Positions 38,654 through 49,565 of a stretch of DNA of 64,000 nt are shown here, piece by piece. Source of the stretch: Thamnaconus septentrionalis. Lineage: Eukaryota; Chordata; Actinopteri; Tetraodontiformes; Monacanthidae. Numbering within the stretch: position 1 is the stretch's first letter; every line of letters starts with the position of its first letter. The stretch covers positions 21,079,540-21,143,539 of the forward strand of contig CM020504.1 in the NCBI GenBank assembly GCA_009823395.1, read 5' to 3'. Below the pieces are notes generated by a model. That model made no database searches, was not told the DNA's origin, and saw only the letters and a program-made list of their open reading frames with translations. Made by a program: the position numbers and the translations under genes.

Positions 38654-39401
38654 TCTGGAATCACAATGAGAGGAGGGGAGAGATTGTATCGGCGCTGTTT
38701 TAAAAACACACAGCCACAAGTGGAGGGGGGCAAAAACAAACAAGAACGCAGGAACATGTTTGAGAAAAAGGGAAAAGGAAAAAAGCCCAAAGTGCCACCA
38801 AAAAAACCCTTTTGAAATCTTGCTCCTTCTTAAACCTTTAGCCCTAATAGTCTCGGCAATTACGCCTGGAGCTTCCGAACGCTGCACTCTAAATTCATGA
38901 AAGAGAAGAAGAAAGAAGAAGAAAAAAAATGTCCTCCTAGTCAGTTACATTTGAATATATGAATAATTTAGTGCACCAAAAGTTTTAGGGCCAGTAAATT
39001 GAAAAAAAGGATGGAAAAAACCCTCCTCACTCCTCAGACATTTATAATTCATACGCAGCGCGACTCAGGCGCGGCGGCAGTGGCGGCTGACTCTTGAAGC
39101 AAACGTTTGCCAAAGAGTGTGCAAAGGACGCAAAGGACAAAAGAGCCACTCTGTTCATTTTCTACAGTTTTTGGTGCTGATTTTATTATCGGCCACACAG
39201 TCGGCGGCTAATGAGTCGTGGTGGGAGCAGGCGGCCAAATGTAAACTTTCATCGGACGCTCCAGTTCGTTTAACGAGATGTTTTCATTTGGTTCATGGAT
39301 TGGCTGAACCATCTGAATCCCCCCGTTCGTTCGTCTAAGCGGCTACATTATTGTTATTATTCTACCACCAGAAGAGGATTCCAATATAACAGCCCTGCTT
39401 C

Positions 39402-39414
39402 TCTCTCTCTCTTT

Positions 39415-39480
<66 letters not shown>

Positions 39481-39494
39481 TCTCTCTCTCTCTC
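39402..39494. repeat. (CT)n microsatellite
   Basis: About 90 bp of CT repeat with one T-run interruption; a polypurine/polypyrimidine mirror repeat that can form triplex DNA. Confidence 0.95.
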
Positions 39495-42400
39495 GCCCAG
39501 CTCATTTTCTTTTCTGGCCGTCGGCTCATTACAGTGACGGGCCCTTGTAATCAAGTGGCCTGGTGTCGTATCACGCAACAAACGGCCTTTCAGCTCACAG
39601 GAGGATTATTGAATAAAGCATTATTTCAGAGGCTTTTGAACAGTTTTCATCTCTTGGACACAGAGGGCTATTGCACAGCATTAGACTTTTGAGGCTCCTC
39701 TGAGCCACAGATGAAACTATTTTGTGTTTTTTCTTTTTTTCAGCCTCGCCCCTGCGGTTTTTAGCTGAGATGAGCTGAAACCTTGGATAACAGCCTCGCT
39801 GCTAGAGAGCTGATACACGCTGTTAATTGATCGTCATCCCCTGACCCCTGCTGAATGCATGAAGAGTGCGAGTGAAGAGCGCCACGAGAGGTGGCAGAAC
39901 AACAACAGTAACAGCCCGGCACACCAGAAGGAATGAAATCTCATAAATTCTTGATTGTGGATTTATCTCCCATATCCAATCTGGTGAAAATAGCCTGCGA
40001 GCTGGTTCAGGCAGTCAACTTGAGCTGATGTACATGTGACATGCTCCACTCTCTACAACCAACCAACCAAGCAACCGCATCAAATGCACCCTCTTAATTT
40101 CGCTGTCTATTTCTGATTCTGCAGTGGCCCTGCATCACTGCTGCCCCTGTTATTCCACCTCCACCCAAGCATCCACCTGCTGCCTGCAGGGTTGTGTGTG
40201 TTCTCCTCATAATCTCTGTTAACCTGTGATGTTTTTTTTTTTTTTTTTTTGAAATTTTTAATTTCCCTTCAACCTGCTGTGGGGAGCAATGAGGTCGGAG
40301 CTTGGACAACAAACATCCATTTGTTGCTGCAGTTAACATTTCGAACATCAGTTGTGTTACTGTACTTGAATGTTTTTCACAATAACCTAATAAACCTCAG
40401 TCACTCACGGTCAAGTGGACCAATCGAGATTTGTGACTGCTGCTTTAGACAGAATGCTAAATGTCATCTTGAATAGTAAATGCAAAGAGACGTCTGTGCT
40501 GCAGTACAACCCAGATCTGATCAAACTGCACCGCTGCAATATAACTGAATCACTTCCTGTTCTCCTCTTCTTCTGGGACTTTTTATTTCAGTCACCAGCA
40601 GGACTGCGTCTTTGTTTCATACACATCCAAGGAAGTGGCTTGGAATGCATGGAATTGTAAGTAACTGTCAGATGGTTGAGAGTCAGAGAGAATTGAACCG
40701 TCCAGCTGCCCTGTCGAATAAGCTGTCAGTAGTGCAACAGTCATAATACATGCAACAGTAACAGACAGTTGTTTTGCCCAGACGTACTACAATACCTTTC
40801 CTGCCGGTTCATTTTGCCAGTGATAGAGAGAGACTCGGACCAAACACGTCTTTCAGAGGCGCGAGACGGAATCACCGTCAGCTAATGAGATTCTTTCACA
40901 CCACAATTATTCTCATTTAACATGGATAAACCTCGGCAGATTGGGCTGCCTTTTAATCACGTCTTCATCTTCACTTTCACATCCTCTTCCCGCCATCTGT
41001 CTCAGAGTTGATGATGGTGGGAAACACTTGTGGCGAGCGACGGACTTTCCCTCTCCACAGAGGCGAGATGTGGAACATGAGACCCACCCAGCAGGGATCC
41101 CCAAGTATTTTAGAGGTGATGCTGAACGGCTCGCCTCCCTCCAGTCCACCCGGTCCCCGTACCGTCACCAACAATACAACTCGTCTTGCCAGCAACCCTG
41201 TGCTACGTTTAACACACAATCTGCTCAGTCCCTGAGCAGACTTTAGGGAGCTTGATAAAAGGACAGAGATTGGCCATTTTTTTCGCCAGAGCAAGCAGGT
41301 GCAGGTATGGACAAATCATCAAATCCATTCTGAGAGGATGAACTAAACCCGAGGTGGCCACCTCCTCCCTCTCATCTCTACTGGATAAAACAGGTGTAGA
41401 GGTATTTTATTGGCTTTATTTGGTGGAATAAATACCTGATTCATCTCATCTCTCAGATAGATGCTTTTATTTGTTACGTACCGTCATCGCATTTGTTTCA
41501 TTTTTGTTTTTTCAGCTCTGTGAGCGTGATCTCAACCACGGTTATGAAACTCAAAACGCCAGCTACGATGCTTCAGCAGAGTCTTGCGAAGGTAGAGCAC
41601 TGAGTGACCTTGTGAAGTTAAAATTTAGAGCAAGATAAATCTTCTTACTATGTCACAAAATGTATATTTCAAATCCCCCAACACTTTATATACATTTTTA
41701 AATTGCAGCCATTTAAATTGTATATGTTTTGAGGTAAAGTGTGGAATCAAACACAACATAAAGAAAAAAAACATTAGACAAACTTGGACCTGTTAAAGTT
41801 TCCTCTCAAGCTAGTCAGTCTGAACAGCCGTATTTGAGTCTGACAGTAGAAAAGAGCAGAGTGCATGGGTGCGGCTGAGGAGGATTTGTGACCAAAAGGC
41901 TGAAAATTGGAATCCTTAATCTGCCGTTGCTCCCCTGCAGCAGCACATCAAGTCTTGGGTTAATTCAGCTGAGTCCTTCCTGCTGTACCTGCATGGCAAT
42001 AGCGATTGTTTTAATAACAACAACAACAATTATAAATCCCTGCCGTTACTGCCTGGAGGCGCCCTCTTCCTTTGCTGGCAAAGGGGAGACTCACACTGCT
42101 TTGTGTGAGCGCTCGCTTTGGTGTTTTAATCAGCTCAACATTTCACTGCTTTGCACCATCCACCAGCTCCAGAGGGGTTTGAATGAGCAAACGCTCTGTA
42201 ATTTCAAAATGAGACATAATGTCGTACGTGCCCCTAAGTCCCGACTCATTTCCGTTAGATCATTGCGTGTTTACATGTGTTTCGTAGAGAGAGGAAAAAC
42301 ACACGCAATTAACATAAACATGTAAAGCAATGACGTTTTAAAAAATGTCACAGTGGGAATTTCTTTATGTTCCTTTGGAGCTAAATTTTCAAATTATTGC

Positions 42401-42499
42401 TAAACTGCTTTCTGGTTATGTTCCCACATTGTCACTAGACAAGAAGCAACTTAATGTTCCTAAAATAGCTCGCAGCTACGTCATTACAATGTCACTTCA

Positions 42500-43000
42500 C
42501 TTTATTGATTGTCCCTAGGAGGACAATTTGGTTTGCAGCAGACAGCAAGTCACATGTAGGGAAAAAACGTGGCATAAAACACACATCTTGTCGTGCGTCA
42601 TCACTGTAAGTGCATAAGAAATAAAGTAAATAAATGGATAAAATTGGTGCCAGCTGTGTCTCCTCACCCACTGATTCATGTTCAGTGGCGATGTAGTGGA
42701 CGAGGAGAACAATCAGGTGAAGGCCAGAAGCAGCTTGTATTCTGGGCTGAGATGTTGAGCAGCATTCACACCTATAGACTTTGCTTTCCTAAGCACCTGC
42801 TCCCTTAAAGAAAAGTTAACCAGGCCACTGGAATTCACCCCAGCTATCGTTGAAGCCACTCTCACAATCCTCCTGAGGAAGGTCTTGTCTGTGTTACAAA
42901 GGCTCCCATGCCAGCAGATGATGGAGAAGGAAATGACAGACTCATTAAGAGACTTTATAGCAGTGTGATGATCGTCCAAACGACTCAAAATCACTTCTTC
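42500..43000 (-). mobile_element. Degenerate LINE 3' end (reverse transcriptase tail, Rex1/L2/CR1-like)
   Basis: On the - strand the stretch 42994-42713 translates to a fragment with ISFSIICWHGSLCNTDKTFL, RRIVRVASTIAGVN, LREQVLRKAKSIG and LSPEYKLL. This has the spacing and residues of the C-terminal tail of fish non-LTR retrotransposon ORF2 proteins, where the pattern is a Trp-Tyr-Gly-like motif, then an Arg-rich helix, then a Leu-Leu-Pro end. Downstream on the same strand the sequence ends CCTAGGGACAATCAATAAAG at about 42500, a typical 3' UTR end of such elements. Catalytic domains are absent and the final Pro-Ser-Gly-Arg part is lost. It is an inert, 5'-truncated copy. Confidence 0.7.
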
Positions 43001-44578
43001 AGAAATGACACTATTGTTGTCTTGTTTTGCAAAGCAGTTTGCAGTTCATGTGAAATTTCAACTTGCTGAGATATTTACAGTTGATGAATAGCCAGGGTGA
43101 CACTACAATTAATACCCCCGGATTGGCACGCATCTTCTAATGTGCGTCATCAGTGTTGTATTCTAATTTCATCCGGTGTTTGGGGCCTTCAAAACGAGAC
43201 TGTCTGGTCTGCAAACAACAGATTTTCTACCTTGGCTGGCACGCACCTGGTGCTGCTGCTGTCCTGCAGCAGTCCTTCACCAGCTCCTGGTCAGTTGTTC
43301 TCTCTCTCTCTGTCCTGCACCTCCTCTATCCGCTCCTTACAGGGCTCTGCATTTTCCTTGACTGGGGTGGATGTTTACTGTTGAAGAGAAATGCTGTCAT
43401 CCTGTGGACAAAAGAGACACTGCAGGCACTCAAGAAAAATCCAACAAAACAGAAAACTTTGGGAATGAGTCAGTCACAATGTATACTAAAAATACATGAT
43501 TTAATTCATACATAGCAACAAATCCATACGATACTTACTGATACTTATTGTTTGTAAGTCATTTTAAATTGGCAACCTGATGGAAATGATCATCAGACAT
43601 AAAGTTGCAAGCATGATGCTTCATCAACACAGCGAGAGGCTGCTGTTTGTAAGCAAATGGCTCAGATGGTCATTGAAAACTTGTAAGGTGTAATTATTAG
43701 GTCCAATTATGTATTTACACAGCTGTTAAAATAAATGTGTGTAAACAATAAGTCTTTTGGTTCATTCATCTGTCATTTACAGAGTCTCAAGTGTCAAGAC
43801 CGCAGTTAAACAGTTAAACCGCAGTTAGCACATAATTAAATATAATTAGATGAAATAATTAAATGCAGCAGAGCTCAATGCAATGTTTCTTAATAATAAT
43901 AGACATATTTCTAAGTCGCATCTTAAAAAATATATCTTTTAAACATTACTTGTTAAAAAAAACAAAAAAAACAACAGCACACTCAGAGATTATGATTATT
44001 ATTTTGAAAGCCATGACAGGAAGCTGAGTTGTCATTCTTGTTGGTTCAGTTCTGAAACCAGTTTGTCTCTCATTCTTCATCCACATGCCAGCTGAAAACA
44101 AGTGTGCGAAGAGAAGAACACGTTTTTACGTAAGTTGACCTGCATATTCTTATCAGAACAGATTAAAAACTGGTGGAAGTAAACTAAAGATTGTTAGATC
44201 ACTTGTTGAACCTTCCCATTTTTTTTTGAACTTCTGGAACCCAAGGTTAACCCACAATTATCTGTATTTTTGTGTGATTATTTATGCGAGTGACCTGAAA
44301 ATGAAAGTTTGTTGACTCTGACTTCATGGAAACGTTCAGGTACCACTCGGCTTGTGGTTCAGGTAGAACCTGATATTTTCTGGCTACCAACCACACTTGA
44401 ACTTCCTCCTCTTTTTTCTATCCCCTGCTAATTATTTTGGAAAGCTTCTGCATTTGTTCTCATTGGGAAAATCTCAGAGTAACATCATTACTTTCTTGAA
44501 ACAAAATATGATAGTGTTTTTTCTTTTTCCATCGTCATCAATTTCCCTCTCTTAGTTTGTGTCCCTGACCTCCTCATC

Positions 44579-47500
44579 ATGATTGAACCTGCTGAGCTGC
44601 TGCTCATCAAGGACCAGTACCAGCTGGCTTTACACGCTCTGCGCTGCGGGCTGGAGGCAGAAGAGGCCGGGAACAGAGCCGAGGCCCTGGAGTCGTACAC
44701 CAGAGGTCGACAGCACCTGGCCCAGGGAGTGGAAGTGCCCACCAGTGGGGAGAAGCACAGAGGAACGTCCTGGGACACGGCCAGGCAGATGCAGCAGAAA
44801 ATGAGCGACACTCTCAAGACGGTCGACGCCCACCTGGCTGAGCTGGAGACCTCTCAGGTGACCTCTGGAAACCAGAGGGGCCGCCTGCTGGAGAATCTCC
44901 CCCCTCAGAGCTCCATCCAGCATCTGTACCCCACTCTGCCTACTGTTGTCACTGACAGTGGCCAGAACAAAACCCCTGCCGCCAAAACTCCCCCTCCCAG
45001 ACCTCCGTCCCCTGCAGTTCAGCGCACAGCCCCTGCAGCCGCAGCTGGAGCCATGGCCAACCCAGGGGAACAGCCTCCAGCCTACACGCCACAGCCCACC
45101 GTCGGCCACCGCAGCCTGGCTTACGGTTTCGGCCCTGACGGCAGGCAGACTGGACCGGCAGCCGGAGACCAAAGCCAGCTGCTCTTCATCCCGTCTGGTG
45201 TGCAGATGTTTTTCGTGGCACCAGGCGGGCAGGTCAGCTCGCTGTCCTCCCCTGGATACCTTCAGATCATAATGTTTGACTGTCGGCAGAAGGATGGCGC
45301 TGCCGAAAGGCCCTCTGCTTTTTTACACGTAAGTAGCACACGTCTGTCTCGCTGAGCAGCTGCGTGCTTGCGGGAATTCTAGGAGTGTTTTCTAAAGTTT
45401 TGTGGCTGTTAAGTATGACAGCTGAGTCATTATCAAACTAGTTGTGAAGGTATGACTCATTATTACAAGAACTGTTCAATCTGATCCCATGAAGTTACAT
45501 TTGCAGTTAGTTCAAAATGTTTCCATGCAAAATTTCTTTACTGACATTTTTGTATGCATGAAAAACTCAAATAAATACTTTACAACCTGTTTTACACACA
45601 CACACAAACACACGCATCACACACGCAATCTCACACACATACACACACACATTTGTATATATGTAAAACAATAATATAGCCTGGCACCTGTACAAAACGT
45701 GTATTATGCCTTGCTGAGCATTGAATTGCAACCCATGACTTGTCCTCCTGCATTGTGGACCTGCTTTGTTCCCGGTCAAGACAATGGTCCCATTAACAGA
45801 TGACTCTGCGCTTCTCTTGTCCTGCTGCTGCTGCCGCTGCTCGCTGTGCAGTGCCCTCACAGGAGGGTCACTGTCAGGCGGCATACCAGCGGCACCGCGC
45901 ACGCATCAAGGCCCCCGTCTGTGTTTTGTGCCTTCACTGATGACTTACATCCTAAACTAACACGAACCTGAGAGAGAAACACATTTGGTTGAATGGTGTA
46001 GGACGGCAGGAAATGTATTTTTGTGTCTGTTTAAGGCCAGTAAGTAACTTGGCACTGGTTAGCTGTTGTTGGTAGGATACAGTGACCATTTAGATCACTT
46101 ACAATCAGTTCACCCATCACGTAAGGACTCTTTATTACTTTCAGGTTACAGACAAAAGTTAGGGAGCTAAACTTGCAAAACATAATTTTGTATTCAGAAT
46201 AAATTTGATGGAAACATTCTTCACAGGTGAGAACGCTGCAGTCATGGTTTGCATTGAGTTTAGGGCCTCAATCGTTGATTTTTTTTTTTTCTTTATGTTC
46301 TTAAGGTGTGCGACTGGCTGTACCCACTCACACCAGACATTCCAGTGCTGCTGGCCAACTCTGGGATCTACATGTTCCCTGACTCCCTGACAGAGACACC
46401 AGGGTCCTTCGTGGGCATCGTGCTGTCCTCCGAACTGCCCGCCACTGAGCAGGACGCATTCAAGGACCTCCTAAACCAGCTCACTGATTTCAGGGTTCAG
46501 GTACAACGTGTGCAATGCGTCACGACGTGCTGTTTGAACAGAAGCCTCTGTCACTCAGCTGCAGCTCAAAGACATTCCTGCACGCTGAGTGTTGTTTACG
46601 TCTCTCAGCACTTTAGGAACGTTCTCAGTTAATTAAGTCACGGCTTGCAGGAATGCGTGCGTGTCTATAGAATAATGGCTTTTCTCACTCGGGTTCTGAA
46701 TTGATTTTGTCGCAGGGTCCAGAGGGGGTGGAGTCAGAGGTCATTAACCTGAGTGAGAAAATCCCCTTCAATCCTCCGAAAAAGCAAGCAGTGCTGACGG
46801 TGCCAGCAGGGCAGGGGAAGCCTCCTCTTCCTGGGTGGAGCGAGAAGGTAGCACAAGGAATCCTGTCAGGTGGGTTAGTCAGTGAGTCACCACGCTGGGA
46901 AACAAGGACTCTCTGCTGCAGGGCCACTACATGGCAGTGTTAATTGCTAACTTATATAATGCTACATCTTTATACTTGCTTTTGAATGCGTTGCATTATT
47001 CCCCCCTTTGGATTTTCCTTCATCCTGGACTCTAGTAGAACAGCCTGACATGATTAATTATTCATAAAACTCTGTAGACAGGCAGTGGTATAGTTAGCCA
47101 TTCTGTTTACAAGCATAAACACTCAGTTTTAGCTTCCTGTGGAATGTGATGTTGCTGAAACTTTGTTCAAATCACTGCCTCTTATTCTTAAACAAGAGGA
47201 CAGAAGACCTGTATTTATAAGACGCATTTTCAGGAACTCATGCTTTTAAAAACAGTAAAGGCAGGACTTTTCTCATTTCTGGGAAGTTCTTTGACAAGCA
47301 ACTTATTATTGTTAAAAACAAAAAAACAACAACTTTTCTTTTGCACAACCTGACACAAAGACCCTTAAAACTTTGCAAGCCTGTGTTTGTCACCCAAAAC
47401 AACTCTCTCATTGTAGGAGCTACAAAGTTGGGTGAGGGCTTTGTGAAGGGAGCAGAGGCCACTGAGCGGGCCATTCATAAAGGAGGAGCCAAGATTCGGG

Positions 47501-48496
47501 ACCGCATCTTGCCTGAGGAAACGCCATCAGATGTCAGCCCTCATGTCACCAGAGGCCTGAATGTGGCCAAACAGGCCACAGGGGGCGCTGTCCGAGTCAG
47601 CCAGTTCTTGGGTAATGTAAAAAATAATGATGATAACAACAATGATCCTAAAATGCAAACTGCTTTCTGAGCATGTGGCAATTAGATGCATGCAGCTTCT
47701 ATCGGTTGTTTGATTGTTTTCCTTTGCAGTGAATGGCGTTGCCACAGTGGCGGGTCATGTTGCTGAGAAGATGGCGCCTCATGTGAAGAAACATGGTGCC
47801 AAGCTGGTGCCAGAGTCACTGAAAAAGAGCAAAGACGGTCAACCTTCCAATTTGGATGGAGCAAAGTTAGTGGCAGCCAGCAGTATACAAGGTACAGCAG
47901 GGGTAGTGTGAGTTGATCCCGCCTCCTAGCATCCTGTATGTCGGTTGTGCTTAAAATAGCATGTCAGAATTTTTCAGTTCAATTCAGTTTCAAATATGAT
48001 ATACTTGCGTTATCATTCCAGGTTTCTCTACGGTCTGGTCTAGTCTGGAAACCGGAGCAAAGCTTGTTGGGAAAAGTGTGGCATCAGAGACTGTGACGAC
48101 TGTGAAGTTCAAGTGAGTTCAGCCATCTTTCCTGTCTGCTTCTGTACTTTCTGCCTCTTTTAAAAACATTTGTGGTCACTGCTCTGGATCATCAACCTGT
48201 GGGGTGCTTCTTTATTCTTGGTACTTTGGGAAGACTGATCTGCCCTCTGCATTTCATTTCCTTTTCAGATTTAAGGGCTTAGAGAATCTAATAAACATGA
48301 CGAGGCGCAAATGACTGCGTGGGGAAGTAAAAGGCTTGTGACTTTTGCATGCTTTTCTAAAATCCATAGATGAAGACCAGCTTCAGTAAAACATCGGCTA
48401 ACACATGCATGTTGTTTTAAAACTAACTTTATTTGCTTTCTGTTCTTATATAATGTGTGTTGTGGCTATTCTTTGACTTACTGTAGTTTTCACTTT

Positions 48497-48567
<71 letters not shown>

Positions 48568-48999
48568 TGGGTTTTTTCATATCACACGTAGCCTTTTTCC
48601 CAATTTATCACTAATAAAAATGATACAAATGGAAACTCAACTTTTCTTGTCTCCCTTTATGTGGTTTCAACCACACGTGACTTTCCCCCTCACTTTAATG
48701 ACTTTTAGCATTTTATTGTATTCTAACTCTACAATATTTGGCGGTGAAGGTACGGTGATGATGCAGGTCAAGCCACGGACACAGCCATCAAGTCGGTGAT
48801 CAATGTCGGGGTGACTACGTACAACATTGACAATCTGGGTATCAAAGCCATCTTGAAGACTACTGGCAAGCAGACAGCAAAGGCCATGGTCAAAAGCAAA
48901 GATGGAGAGAGAGCAGGAACAGAGGGGAACAAAGAAGACAGTCAAGAAAAGTCAAATGAGAAAGAAGAGCAGAAACCTGAGGAAGAGAAGGAAAAATAG
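44579..48999 (+). CDS. spart: Spartin, 7 coding exons, 598 residues
   Basis: Spartin (SPG20) acts on lipid droplets, endosomes and mitochondria and in cytokinesis; loss causes Troyer syndrome in humans (family knowledge). Coding exons: 44579-45328, 46306-46500, 46716-46869, 47417-47611, 47730-47891, 48022-48112 and 48750-48999, with TAG at 48997. The N-terminal MIT domain (about residues 5-85) reads LIKDQYQLALHALRCGLEAE and ESARQMQQKM-like TARQMQQKM. A Pro-rich linker carries PPAY (PPxY motif for WW-domain ubiquitin ligases). A conserved core reads LLFIPSGVQMFFVAPGGQVS and VCDWLYPLTP. The C-terminal senescence domain reads WSEKVAQGILS, VAKQATGGAVRVSQFL, MAPHVKKHGAKLVPESLKKS and INVGVTTYNIDNLGIKAI. 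It is shorter than human (666 residues), mainly in linkers. The tail is Lys/Glu-rich as in human. Teleosts can carry two spart copies and I cannot tell which this is. Confidence 0.95.
48499..48567. repeat. (GT)n microsatellite in the last spart intron
   Basis: About 69 bp of GT with one GC interruption near 48527, lying 180 bp upstream of the last spart exon. Confidence 0.95.
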
Positions 49000-49297
49000 G
49001 AACCTGAATACGCTTTCACTGTCTACACAAATGAATGTTATTTATTTCGCATGGCAAAAGTTTCTTTTATTTTTTCAGATCTTTTGTATCTAAACAACTT
49101 ATTTTATTGTCAGCTTAGAAGCTTCTGGTGTATTTAATGTATATATTTTCTGTGTGCTTTCTGGGAGCATTGTTAGTATACACTTACTGAACAAAGTATA
49201 TTTTTGTTATCTTCATTGGTGTTTTTCCCACTTCTTATACTGAAAAACTAAATGTATTTACTCTGTCGACTAAGTTGAACTCAAGTGTTTTTGTATA

Positions 49298-49303
49298 ATT
49301 AAA
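49298..49303 (+). terminator. spart: Possible spart poly(A) signal (ATTAAA)
   Basis: ATTAAA about 300 nt after the spart stop codon and before the ccdc169 promoter. It is the common variant hexamer. No better AATAAA is visible in between. Confidence 0.45.
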
Positions 49304-49345
49304 AATGTATACAAACGCTCAAAAATCAACAACTTAGCAGAAAAT

Positions 49346-49348
<3 letters not shown>

Positions 49349-49397
<49 letters not shown>
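49349..49397. repeat. (GT)n microsatellite between spart and ccdc169
   Basis: About 48 bp of GT repeat in the short gap separating the two genes. Confidence 0.95.
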
Positions 49398-49495
49398 TGT
49401 GATGTGAAACTTTGTCGGATAAATAACAGTTGTTAGGAAGAACCGCAGTGCCGTCAAACCAGGGAAACTCGCCGAAATCTGGCCTCTTGGACGGA

Positions 49496-49521
49496 CCGGA
49501 AGCGGCGGTTCCCATGGAAAC
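49496..49521 (+). promoter_or_regulatory. ccdc169: Putative ccdc169 promoter: ETS site plus RFX X-box
   Basis: CCGGAAG (49496-49502, ETS-type core) is followed by GTTCCCATGGAAAC (49508-49521), a perfect 14-bp palindrome that fits the RFX X-box pattern GTTNCCATGGNAAC. It lies 45 bp before the ccdc169 start codon in a small GC-richer patch. RFX factors drive ciliary and testis genes, which fits a testis-expressed coiled-coil gene; binding itself is inferred. Confidence 0.6.
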
Positions 49522-49565
49522 CTGCTGGACTAAACCCCTTTACTTCGGTTACGGTGAGTGCAAAC

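Larger units (their letters stand above)
28767..44578. other. Gene-poor interval between sertm1 and spart
   Basis: About 15.8 kb with no exon I can support on either strand. The sertm1 promoter and 5' exons must lie here, and so must the 5' UTR of spart: an acceptor CTCTTAG ends at 44554, just before the spart start codon, and a GTAAGT at 44130 could be the donor of its first exon. No cyclin A1-like exon is visible although ccna1 sits here in human. Contents are an eroded LINE 3' end (42500-43000), several simple repeats listed separately, and AT-rich segments with homeodomain-like TAATTA/ATTAAT words (for example 29.2-29.7, 31.6-31.9 and 39.6-40.0 kb) that resemble conserved non-coding elements. 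Confidence 0.6.

Noticed and set aside
44630..45172. 180-codon - strand open frame
   Set aside because: Shadow of the first spart coding exon.
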